Shown here piece after piece: positions 52,601 through 59,893 of a stretch of DNA of 64,000 bases. A program made the position numbers and the translations under genes. The notes under the pieces are model-generated. The model saw only the letters and a list, made by a program, of their open reading frames with translations. It ran no database searches and was not told the DNA's origin. The DNA comes from Streptomyces sp. S465 (GTDB taxonomy: Bacteria > Actinomycetota > Actinomycetes > Streptomycetales > Streptomycetaceae), in NCBI RefSeq assembly GCF_026898115.1, contig NZ_CP114036.1, positions 6,752,001 to 6,816,000 on the forward strand. The letters are read 5' to 3'. The first letter of the stretch is position 1. The number at the start of each line of letters is the position of its first letter.

Positions 52601-53586
52601 AGCAACGAGTCGGGCGGCACCAGACCGCCGTCCAGGATCACCACCACATGCGGCGCGTCCAACAGCGGCTGCCCGTCCCGGTTGAACCGCGAACGGCCCT
52701 CCAGCTGGTTCTTCAGCAGATCCTCGACCTCGGCCAGATTGTCGCTGAACAGCCGCTTGGTCCCGGCTCCGTCCACCGATCCGGGCACCTGGGTGTGCGG
52801 CAGCCACTTGACCCAGTCCCACTCCTCCGTGGCGCCCGCCGCGGCCACCACCGCGATCACCAGGTCCTCGGGCGAGTGCAGCGCGGCAAGGCTCGCCACC
52901 AGGGCCCGGCTCGTCCCCAGGGCGGTCTCCGGCTCGCCGGAGACCGTCAGGTGGTAGAAGGCCCGCAGGCTGACGGCCATCGGCATACCGTCCAGCGACC
53001 GGTGGACCGCCAGGAACTGCTGCATGGCGCCCGCCGACAGCGGCTCCAACTCCTCCACCGGGGCGGTCTCCGGTGCCACCAGCGGGGTCCACAGCTCCTG
53101 GGGCCCGAGCCCGATCCGCACCTGGACGAAGTCGTCATCGGTGATCCGCCGCTCCCACAGCCGGCTGCCCTCCGCCACCAGCGACCACAGCTGCTCGGGG
53201 GAGGGGTGGAGGAAGAACTGCGCGTCGCGCTGCGCGCGCGCCGTACGCTGCACCCTCCGCCGGGTCTTGGCGAGGTATTTGAGATAGTCGCGGCGGCCCT
53301 CCACCGCTTCGCCCTGCGCGCCTTTGCGATACCGGATCGCCTGTGCGATGGCCATCGATACGGTCGACAGCAACATCATCACGCCCATGATCTTCATGAA
53401 CGGTGCCGAATTCGGCATGAAGAAGAAGACCACCGACGACCCCATGCCGAGCATGGGAAGCAATTGCATCGCCATGCCTTCCTGAGTGCCGCGGGGCAAC
53501 TCAGGAGGGGATTCGAGTCGGAGTTCATCCGCGGGCATCTCGGGCGGAGTCTCCCGAGGCGGACGTTTCACGATGATCTGGCTCAT
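49621..53586 (-). CDS. eccC: Type VII secretion ATPase EccC (three FtsK/SpoIIIE domains)
   Basis: A 1321-residue EccC, the motor and substrate-recognition subunit of the ESX translocon. Two membrane helices (about residues 40-80) precede three ATPase modules, with Walker A GATGSGKS (Lys479), GGPRSGKS (Lys838) and GESESGKT (Lys1125). Walker B is intact only in the first (LVIDEFSEL); the second reads LVIDGWQ and the third VVDDYDL, matching the known pattern of an active first and regulatory second and third domains. It is a fused EccCa-EccCb. The ATG at 53586 is chosen because the conserved SQIIVKRPPR starts there. A second eccC lies at the right edge. Confidence 0.95.
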   Translation of the reverse strand: MSQIIVKRPPRETPPEMPADELRLESPPELPRGTQEGMAMQLLPMLGMGSSVVFFFMPNSAPFMKIMGVMMLLSTVSMAIAQAIRYRKGAQGEAVEGRRDYLKYLAKTRRRVQRTARAQRDAQFFLHPSPEQLWSLVAEGSRLWERRITDDDFVQVRIGLGPQELWTPLVAPETAPVEELEPLSAGAMQQFLAVHRSLDGMPMAVSLRAFYHLTVSGEPETALGTSRALVASLAALHSPEDLVIAVVAAAGATEEWDWVKWLPHTQVPGSVDGAGTKRLFSDNLAEVEDLLKNQLEGRSRFNRDGQPLLDAPHVVVILDGGLVPPDSLLAAQEGLQGVTVLEVIRGGLDELRGGLSLIVRPGLLRVESASAVYEGVPDALSLAGAEALARQLAPLRISAGGGDDEPLLTNLEFTDLLNLGDAASIDPAVTWRPRSTAERLRVPIGVGESGAPVMLDLKEAAQEGMGPHGLCVGATGSGKSELLRTLVLGLAVTHSSETLNFVLADFKGGATFSGMAELPHVAAVITNLADDLTLVDRMRDSITGELQRRQELLRSAGNYANIHDYEKARAAGTPLEPLASLVLVIDEFSELLTAKPDFIEMFIQIGRIGRSLGVHLLLASQRLEEGRLRGLDTYLSYRIGLRTFSAAESRTALGVPDAYHLPSVPGSGYLKFGTEEMVRFKAAYVSGPYRSSTSTVVGSGPIPTDRRPVLFTASPVPVRFAEPDPAFTYTADSDRGDDALADTVLDVIVHGLEGRGPAAHQVWLPPLTEASSLDQLMPQLAVSPERGLHASGYARSGGLCVPIGMVDKPFEQRREIFYRDFSGAQGHMLIVGGPRSGKSTVVRTLAGSFALTHTPHEVQFYGLDFGGGGMIAIEGLPHVGGVASRLDPEKIRRTIAEVTGVLNRREEFFRDNNIDSIGTYRQLRASGQLPGESWGDIFLVIDGWQSFKTDYEALEPIVADIATRGLGLGVHLIVTVTRYMEMRAALKDQFLSRLELRLGDPMDSELDRKVAANVPVGTPGRGLTPEKLHFLGGLPRIDGTSGNPEDLAEATAAFVRASVDNWPGPHAPQVRMLPRSLSVREIPSGHEQPERGIAIGIDEMNLEPVFIDFETDPFFAIYGESESGKTALLRLLIKQITERYTPEQGLFVVGDYRRSLLEVVPQPHLVGYGTTQNAFEKYITDMNTLISQRIPGTDVTPQQLRNRSWWSGPRAFIVVDDYDLVATSSGNPMAALVDNLPYARDAGVNIIVARTTAGAGRSSYEPFMQRFKELGAQGVVLSGSPGEGELLGQVKARPLPPGRGFFVSRRGGASLIQTAWVPTVD

Positions 53587-53802
53587 CGGCCTGTCTATCC
53601 CCCGATACGGCTGAACAATTGAGGACCTGCTGAGGACCGCGCGCACGCTCGCGGCGTGTCATTGCGGCGCCTGCCCGGCAACGAACCGATCCTACGTGTC
53701 GGGACGATAATCGGCGCCCGGTAGGGTGACCTCCCGCACACTGTCAGACATGACGCGTCCGGACGGAAGACGCGGCGAGACGCTAATGAGAGGGCCCCGC
53801 AG

Positions 53803-55290
53803 GTGAGTTCGACCACATCGACCGGTTTCTGCCGAGTGACGGTCGTCGCACCCGACAGCCGCATCGACGTCGCCCTCCCCGACGACATAGCCCTTGCGGA
53901 TCTGTATCCGGAGATGCTCCGGCTGACCGGCCAGACCCAGCCCACGGGAACCCCGGTCGGCTACCACTTCGTCCGCCGCGACGGCACCGTCCTGGACGGC
54001 TCCCGCTCCCTCGCGGCGCAGCGCGTGCTGGACGGCGACGTGCTGTCCATGCGTCCCTTCGCGCAATCGCTCCCACCCGTCGTACGCGACGACGTCTCCG
54101 ACGCCATCGCCTCGACGGTGGCCGGCGACCACGCCCTGTGGAACGCCCGCTACCTGCGCGCCTGCGGCCTCTTCGGCGGGGCCCTGCTCCTGGTCTTCAT
54201 GGGCTTCGTGCTGTGGTTCGCCGATCCGGTCAAGCACGACATGCACGGCCTGCCCGGCATCATCGCCGGCGGTGTCGGCCTGCTGCTCGCGGTCTTCGCC
54301 GGCGTACGGGCCCGGGTCTACGACGACCGGGGCTCCGCCGTCGCCCTCGGCCTCGCGGCACTCCCGCACGTGATGATCGGCGGCTCCGGCGCCCTGGCGC
54401 TGGACCCGGGCGAGGGCATCGGGCGGCTTCAGTTCCTGCTCGGCAGTGTCGCCGTCCTGATCGTGTCGGTCGCTCTGGTCGCCGCCATGCCCTCCGGCGA
54501 CGCCCCGTTCGTCGCCGCCGTCGTCCTCTCGGCCTTCGGCACGGTGGCCACCTTCTGCCAGATCCTGACCGACACCAGCGCGGCGGGCACCGCGGCCGTC
54601 TGCGTGGCGGTCGCCATCGCCGCCATCGCGTTCCTCCCCGGCCTCTCCGCGCGCGCCGCCCGGCTGCCCATCGGATACGTCGCCCCCCGCGACACCTCGC
54701 GCAACGACTACGGCGCCTCCGGCGGCCTCGACCCGGACACCCCGTCGTCCGCCGCCGCCCGGCCGGTCGACGGCGAGCGGATCGCGGCCCAGGTCAAGCG
54801 CGGTCACGAGCTCCTCCTCGGCCTGGTCGGCGGGTGCGCGGCGGTCGTCGTCGGTTCGTCGGCGGTCCTCGGTTTCTCCGACGGCGCATGGGCCCAACTG
54901 CTCGCCCTGGCCGCCGGTCTGGCGATGCTGCTGCGCGCCCGTCTCTTCCGGTACACCTGGCAGGTCGCCTGCGTCCTGGCGTCCGGCATCGTCTCCCTCG
55001 CCCTCCTCATCCTGGGACTCGCCCTCAACCCGCCGACGAGCGCCGTGATCGACCTGCTCAGCGGCGACAGCGGCCCGCTGAACATCCGTACCGTCTGGCT
55101 GACCGCCTCCGTCGCCTTCGGCGCCCTGATCCTCATCGCGATCGCCTTGATCGTCCCGAAGAAGAGCGTGACGCCCTTCTGGGGCCGCTTCGGAGACCTG
55201 GTCGAGGGAGCGATGCTGCTGTCGATCACACCGCTGGTGCTCGCCGTCCTGGATGTGTACGCGACGGCGCGCGGCCTGGTGAGCAAGTGA
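53803..55290 (+). CDS. eccD: Type VII secretion membrane channel component EccD
   Basis: A 495-residue protein with an N-terminal ubiquitin-like domain (about residues 8-95, FCRVTVVAPDSRIDVALPDD) and about eleven membrane helices starting near residue 123 (ACGLFGGALLLVFMGFVLWF). EccD lines the inner-membrane pore of ESX complexes. The GTG follows AGAGGGCCC. It is transcribed away from eccC from a 216-bp shared region. A short hairpin follows its stop. Confidence 0.93.
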   Translation: MSSTTSTGFCRVTVVAPDSRIDVALPDDIALADLYPEMLRLTGQTQPTGTPVGYHFVRRDGTVLDGSRSLAAQRVLDGDVLSMRPFAQSLPPVVRDDVSDAIASTVAGDHALWNARYLRACGLFGGALLLVFMGFVLWFADPVKHDMHGLPGIIAGGVGLLLAVFAGVRARVYDDRGSAVALGLAALPHVMIGGSGALALDPGEGIGRLQFLLGSVAVLIVSVALVAAMPSGDAPFVAAVVLSAFGTVATFCQILTDTSAAGTAAVCVAVAIAAIAFLPGLSARAARLPIGYVAPRDTSRNDYGASGGLDPDTPSSAAARPVDGERIAAQVKRGHELLLGLVGGCAAVVVGSSAVLGFSDGAWAQLLALAAGLAMLLRARLFRYTWQVACVLASGIVSLALLILGLALNPPTSAVIDLLSGDSGPLNIRTVWLTASVAFGALILIAIALIVPKKSVTPFWGRFGDLVEGAMLLSITPLVLAVLDVYATARGLVSK

Positions 55291-55313
55291 CGTTGTCCGC
55301 TTGGCGGGGTTGG

Positions 55314-55337
55314 CGGGGTCGGCATGTGCCGACCCCG
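55314..55337 (+). terminator. Hairpin after eccD
   Basis: An 11-bp stem, CGGGGTCGGCA (55314-55324) paired with TGCCGACCCCG, around a TG loop starts 23 bp after the eccD stop and just before the next gene's ATG at 55350. Partial termination or sequestration of the next ribosome-binding site are both possible. Confidence 0.55.
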
Positions 55338-55349
55338 GACCGGTGACAC

Positions 55350-56024
55350 ATGAGCCGTTTTTTATGGCTGCGCACGCCGGACACGCCGGGGTGGGGGGAC
55401 AGGCCGAAGGACGAGAGTGTCTCCGCCCAGATACGTGCGTTGCCCGAGGGGCGCAGATGGCCCATCGAGACGCTGGCACACCCCGAGCGCCGTTCCCAGC
55501 CCGGCGCGGGCGGCGACCCCCTCGCCCCCATCACCCTCTGGGCCGACCCGTACCGAACGCGCGTCTACGCCCACCTCGTGCCGCAGGCCGCCGGCAAGGG
55601 CTCGCCGGTCACGTACCACGTGACCGGCGCGGCCGGTGAACACCTGGCGACCATCACCTACGAACCGGCCCTGCGCGGCGGCCGGTTGAGGCCACGGTGG
55701 ACCGTGCGACAGACGGGGGCACCGGAGGCCGTGGGGCTCAAGGGGCGGATGGTGTGGTGGTGGCTGTGGTGGCTGCTCGCCCCGGTGCACATCCCCCTCG
55801 CGATCGCGCTCAGCTTCACCCTTGAGGAGGACATCGCACTGCCCTTCCCACGCCGGATCAGGTGGCGGACGGGCGGCACGGGCAGGGCCGTCCTGGACTG
55901 GCGAAGAGTCGGCCGCAGGAACGAGAGCGTCGAGCACGACAGCCGCTTCAGTCCGTGGCTGCATGTGGCGGCGGACTGGTGGGATCCGCGGGTGGCCGCT
56001 GCTCTGCTGGCGTTGCTCAGCTGA
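55350..56024 (+). CDS. ESX-locus protein of unknown function with one hydrophobic segment
   Basis: A 224-residue protein directly after eccD. It has a Trp-rich hydrophobic segment at about residues 133-158 (VWWWLWWLLAPVHIPLAIAL), a soluble N-terminal half and an arginine-rich C-terminal region. No signal peptide is visible. I do not recognise the family. Position suggests an accessory of the translocon. The hairpin at 55314 lies in its leader. Confidence 0.7.
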   Translation: MSRFLWLRTPDTPGWGDRPKDESVSAQIRALPEGRRWPIETLAHPERRSQPGAGGDPLAPITLWADPYRTRVYAHLVPQAAGKGSPVTYHVTGAAGEHLATITYEPALRGGRLRPRWTVRQTGAPEAVGLKGRMVWWWLWWLLAPVHIPLAIALSFTLEEDIALPFPRRIRWRTGGTGRAVLDWRRVGRRNESVEHDSRFSPWLHVAADWWDPRVAAALLALLS

Positions 56025-56257
56025 CGCCGGTGGACAGCGGACACACAATCCCCTCGGCGGATCGACCACAGCCCGCCGGAAACTCACTCAACCCTTCTCC
56101 CGATAAGCCCGATGCCCGAACTACCCGAACTATCCAACCTATCCGAACTATGCCCGGGAAACGCCAACGCGGCCGTACCGCAATGTAGTTGGGCCGTGCA
56201 CCCTCTGCCACTAAGGTGGTGCCGACCGTCATCATGAACACCGCAGGGGGAATCTCG

Positions 56258-56284
56258 ATGAGTGAGAGGCGCGGGTCCCGGTGA
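56258..56284 (+). CDS. 8-codon leader ORF overlapping cassette B gene 1
   Basis: An ATG at 56258 with the strong CAGGGGG element seven bases upstream encodes only MSERRGSR before a TGA that overlaps the next GTG start (GTGA). The following gene's own GTG has no good ribosome-binding site, so this tiny frame may serve translational coupling. It may instead be the relic of a single-base frameshift that removed the original N-terminus. Confidence 0.4.
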   Translation: MSERRGSR

Positions 56285-56751
56285 GCGACGCCGGCGCGAG
56301 CAGGGCACGCGGCGACTCCGACCTCAAGGTGGAGGCCGAGACACTGGCGAGCTTCAAGAGCCGGATCGACAAGATCCTGATCGACCTCGAGGAATCACCG
56401 GCCGCCAAGGGCAAAATCAGCGACCAGACGGTCGCGCACGCCGCCTTCGGCGCGGGCTTCACCGCCGCCGGCGACCTCGCCGGCGCCTACGAGAAGCTGC
56501 ACGCCCGGCTGGAGCAGTTCTCCAAGACACTGGGCGACCAGCTCGAGGCCCTCGGCATCGCCGTCCAGATCTCCGACCGCGGCTACGAGAGCATCGACGC
56601 CGAGCAAGCAGCCCGCCTCCGCGCCATCCAGCAGCGCACGGCCGAGTACTACGGCCCGAACGCGGACGGCCGGCCCGGCGCGCACCAGGAGAAGGACACA
56701 CCGCAGACCGGCACGGGCAAGTCCGGCACCGCCGACTCGGACTTCAGGTAG
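56281..56751 (+). CDS. Helical Esx-partner-like protein, cassette B gene 1
   Basis: A 156-residue paralogue of the product of 43738-44220, sharing FKSRIDKIL, AKGKISDQ, LGDQLEALGIAVQ and AIQQRTAEYYG. It has no WXG and no signal. It directly precedes a WXG-tail gene (8 bp), as in cassette A. Its GTG start lacks a clear ribosome-binding site and overlaps the stop of an 8-codon frame at 56258. A dimer partner or chaperone role is inferred from the repeated gene order. Confidence 0.8.
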   Translation: MSDAGASRARGDSDLKVEAETLASFKSRIDKILIDLEESPAAKGKISDQTVAHAAFGAGFTAAGDLAGAYEKLHARLEQFSKTLGDQLEALGIAVQISDRGYESIDAEQAARLRAIQQRTAEYYGPNADGRPGAHQEKDTPQTGTGKSGTADSDFR

Positions 56752-56759
56752 GGGGAGAC

Positions 56760-58283
56760 ATGGGGAACGGGGAGTTCGAGGGCCTGTCGGTGGAGGCGCT
56801 ACGGGCCATGCTGGCCAACGCCGACCCCGACAAACTGACCGCAGCCGGCACCGCCCTGGGCGATGCCGGCCCGAAGATCCTCGACATCGGCTCCGACCTG
56901 CGCCGCCACGTGTCCCGCGTGGAATGGACCGGCGAGGGCGGCTCCGCCTTCCGCGAATGGGCCCACGACTTCGCCCTGGAGGTCATGCGCTTCGGCCAGT
57001 TCACCTCCACCGTCGGCCAACACGTGGCCCAGGCCGGCCAGGCCCTCTCCGAGACCAAGTCCGCCATGCCCGAGTCCAGGGACCCCAAGGCAGCCCACGA
57101 GGACCCGGCCGCCCAGGAAGCCGCCCGACGCGACACCGAAGAGGCCAAGCACCAGATGGAGCGCCTCTCCTCGGCCTACCGGGCGGCACAGGAGACGATG
57201 GCGGCGGAGCGGGAGCCGCAGTTCAAAATGCTGCCTTCTATGCTGGGTGATCCGCAGAACGCCGAGCGGAGATACGACTCGGGCTCAGGAGCAGAGGGGG
57301 TGCCTGACACAGGGCCAAGTGTGAGCCGTTTGCCACAGGCGCAAGGGAATGCGCCAATGACGGCACAGAACGTGGAAACGCGACCGAGCCACCGCGAGGC
57401 GACGGGCACTCACATCGACTCGACCACCACGCTCCCCAAGGCGCCCATGCATACGCCGGCTGACGGCCCGGTACCGCCTGTGGACCCGCCTCGCCAGCCC
57501 AGCCCCAGCCCGATGCCCGCGCCGTTCGTTGGGTCTGGCAGCCCAAGGATCCCTCGAACCGTAACGCCTGAGGCCGGGAGGAGCACGTCGCGCCTCCCGA
57601 TGAACGAACCATCGACGGGTATGGGAGGCGAGACTCCGCGTCGCCCGCTAGTCCCTCGTGGACCTGTGGAGCGTGACGTCGTAGGGGGCCAGCAACGACG
57701 CGTCAGTTCTTTGCCCCGTCTTCCACGTGGAGTGGTCGCGGGGGAGGAGAACACCCCGATGTCCCGTGGCCCCATGGGAGGGGGAGGGAACCCTACAGCG
57801 AGGGCAACCGGCGTGCCAAGGACAGAAGGCATGCCGGCCGGGCGACGATTTGCTTCAGATCCCGGAGGACAGGTCGGCAGCCCACGCACGCCGAATCCTG
57901 GTACCAGGGGTGCACGTCAGCGCGTCGTGGCCATCGGTGACGAAAACGGGGCCACCACACGAGGTGCCGCGCCACGTGCTGCTTCTTCGGCTGTTTCAGA
58001 CACGGTAAACACTCCTTTGAGTGAGTCGGGAAGAGGACGTAGAACCGCGACCGAGCCAGGGGGCTCCATCGCGGAACCTCGCTCGTCTTCCAGAAGAACA
58101 GTTGCTTTCACTCGTGGGGGCACTGGACTCGTTCGTTCTGATCAGGCCGAACAGCCAACACTCCCTCATCTGGGGACCTATCACACCAGTCGTCGTCCCG
58201 ATAACGGATCGGGGCAAGCGGCCGAAGATCAGGAAGTCTGGGAGCTGGGGCGCCGGGATACGCTGCCTCCCGTCATTGAATAG
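56760..58283 (+). CDS. WXG-domain protein with long disordered tail, cassette B gene 2
   Basis: A 507-residue paralogue of 44243-45787. The WXG-like domain has VEWTGEGGSAFREWAHDFAL near residue 60, followed by YRAAQETMAAE and QFKMLPSML. The tail is Pro/Arg/Gly/Thr-rich and poorly conserved except for GGTGLVRS and the last residues LGRRDTLPPVIE. GGTAGGGGGAG precedes the ATG. Towards the 3' end codon use becomes less G/C-biased, continuing into the next gene, which may mark an exchanged segment. A substrate of the ESX machine is likely. Confidence 0.8.
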   Translation: MGNGEFEGLSVEALRAMLANADPDKLTAAGTALGDAGPKILDIGSDLRRHVSRVEWTGEGGSAFREWAHDFALEVMRFGQFTSTVGQHVAQAGQALSETKSAMPESRDPKAAHEDPAAQEAARRDTEEAKHQMERLSSAYRAAQETMAAEREPQFKMLPSMLGDPQNAERRYDSGSGAEGVPDTGPSVSRLPQAQGNAPMTAQNVETRPSHREATGTHIDSTTTLPKAPMHTPADGPVPPVDPPRQPSPSPMPAPFVGSGSPRIPRTVTPEAGRSTSRLPMNEPSTGMGGETPRRPLVPRGPVERDVVGGQQRRVSSLPRLPRGVVAGEENTPMSRGPMGGGGNPTARATGVPRTEGMPAGRRFASDPGGQVGSPRTPNPGTRGARQRVVAIGDENGATTRGAAPRAASSAVSDTVNTPLSESGRGRRTATEPGGSIAEPRSSSRRTVAFTRGGTGLVRSDQAEQPTLPHLGTYHTSRRPDNGSGQAAEDQEVWELGRRDTLPPVIE

Positions 58284-58316
58284 TCCGCACTTGAAGTCTC
58301 AGGAGATTTCGCAGGG

Positions 58317-59555
58317 ATGTCAGTCTTGTCCGGTGGAAATACGAGGCGGCCGGTGCGTGGCTTGACGCTGCTCGCTGCCTTTGCTGCGTGCATGGGAAGT
58401 TTTGTTTCCCCAGCGACTGCCCAGGATATACGTGCACGGCAGTGGTACCTCGACGCAATGAAGGCTGACCAGATCTGGGAGACCAGCACAGGCAAGGGTG
58501 TCACGGTTGCGGTACTGGACACGGGGGTAGACGACTCGATCCCTGAACTGCGTGGTCAAGTCCTGGAAGGGGAGGACTTTTCCTACAAGCCGAAGGGAGC
58601 AGATGTCGACACGGATGGTCATGGCACGGATATGGCCGCCCTGATTGCTGGGACGGGACGTTCTGGCGGTGTCCAGGGGTTGGCGCCTGGTGTGAAGGTG
58701 CTTCCCGTCAAGGTTGGCTCAGGGAAACCTGGAATCGGCGATTCAACTCCCGCTTACCTTAAAGCAATACGTTATGCCATCAAGCGTGGGGCGCGCATCA
58801 TCAATCTTTCACAGAGTATCGTCAGCCCATTGGATGAGGATGCCCAAAAGCGACTTCAAGACGGCCTGGACGAAGTAAACACAAACGGCGCGCTCGTATT
58901 TGCCGCATCAGGAAATGATGGTGAGTCCGATAACTTTGCGGGCTATCCATCGAGGCTTGAGGGGGCTATCGGGGTGGGATCCGTCAATCAGAGTGGCACC
59001 GTCTCCAAATTTTCGACCCATGGCCCACAGGTGGCTCTCGCTGCTCCTGGTGAAGGTATTCCTGGGCATTGTGCGAGCCAGACAGATTCGTGCACGGAAT
59101 CAGGTACCAGTTCCGCTACCGCCATAACCTCGGCATCGGCCGCCCTTATCTGGTCCGCGCACCCCAAATGGACGGCTAACCAGGTCCTGCGCGTCATGAT
59201 GCAAACGGCGAGCAAGCCCAAGGGCAAGGTTCCCAGCGAGTACATCGGCTACGGCATCATCCGCCCCGGCCAAGTCCTGCTCGACGGTAAGGGCGACCCG
59301 GGGCCGGCGGACGTCAATCCGCTGTTCCCGGACTACCACCCAGGGCAGGACTCCTCCGCAACGCCGTCCTCCCCTTCGCAGACCGATGCCCCGTCGGAAG
59401 CATCGGACACGCAAAACAAGGACTCCGCCCCCTCTGCATCAGGCGACGATGACGGCGATGGCAACACCCTGATCTACGTAGGAGTTGGTGTCGCCGTAGT
59501 TCTGGCCGTAGGAGGCGGGACGTTCGCCTTGGCGCGCCAGCGGAGGCGGGCATAG
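58317..59555 (+). CDS. Membrane-anchored subtilase (mycosin-like), cassette B gene 3
   Basis: A 412-residue S8 protease, paralogue of 45840-47084. A signal peptide (LTLLAAFAACMGSFVSPATA) is followed by a mature start RQWYLDAMKA, catalytic Asp68 (VLDTGVD), His102 (GHGTDMAAL) and Ser265 (GTSSATAITSA), a Ser/Pro/Asp-rich linker and the C-terminal helix IYVGVGVAVVLAVGGGTFAL. The first 700 bases use many A/T-ending codons unlike the rest of the window, suggesting recent acquisition or replacement. The ATG at 58317 follows the WXG-tail gene by 33 bp, so they are co-expressed. Confidence 0.9.
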   Translation: MSVLSGGNTRRPVRGLTLLAAFAACMGSFVSPATAQDIRARQWYLDAMKADQIWETSTGKGVTVAVLDTGVDDSIPELRGQVLEGEDFSYKPKGADVDTDGHGTDMAALIAGTGRSGGVQGLAPGVKVLPVKVGSGKPGIGDSTPAYLKAIRYAIKRGARIINLSQSIVSPLDEDAQKRLQDGLDEVNTNGALVFAASGNDGESDNFAGYPSRLEGAIGVGSVNQSGTVSKFSTHGPQVALAAPGEGIPGHCASQTDSCTESGTSSATAITSASAALIWSAHPKWTANQVLRVMMQTASKPKGKVPSEYIGYGIIRPGQVLLDGKGDPGPADVNPLFPDYHPGQDSSATPSSPSQTDAPSEASDTQNKDSAPSASGDDDGDGNTLIYVGVGVAVVLAVGGGTFALARQRRRA

Positions 59556-59705
59556 GGCGTATGACGCGAAGCACTTGATCTAGCGAGCCCACGCGCGAGG
59601 CGCGAGCTGACTACCTGCCCCTCCGGGCGCGGCGTCCAGCACAGAGCAGGAGACGGGTGCTGTGGCGTCAGGCAGTACGAGACACGAATATGCATGGGAG
59701 GATGC

Positions 59706-59885
59706 ATGGTTGGTCTTACAAGTACCCAACTCGACGGTGCGAGCGGGAAGCCGTTGCGGGGGCGAACCCGGCGGGCGAAGTCGGATCACAGGACGTGGAA
59801 TACCCGGATCGGAATGGCCGTCTTGCTGAGTAACGGGGGGTATGTAATAACCACCGAGGCCATCGGCGAGGACAAGGGTCGGTGA
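59706..59885 (+). CDS. Possible 59-residue protein upstream of the hydrolase gene
   Basis: This small frame has GGGAGG just four bases before its ATG and ends 8 bp before the hydrolase GTG, which itself has a poor ribosome-binding site; coupling would make sense. The product is basic in its first half (GRTRRAKSDHRTW) and ends acidic. No family is recognised and codon bias is mixed, so it may not be real. Without it, 59556-59893 is a 338-bp gap with no other feature seen. Confidence 0.35.
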   Translation: MVGLTSTQLDGASGKPLRGRTRRAKSDHRTWNTRIGMAVLLSNGGYVITTEAIGEDKGR

Positions 59886-59893
59886 CCTGAACG

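Noticed and set aside
50953..53622. 889-codon plus-strand frame opposite eccC
   Set aside because: Antisense shadow; EccC is unmistakable on the minus strand.
56114..56151. CCGAACTAT-type short repeats before cassette B
   Set aside because: Three imperfect copies in a 256-bp intergenic region; too short and irregular to call an operator.
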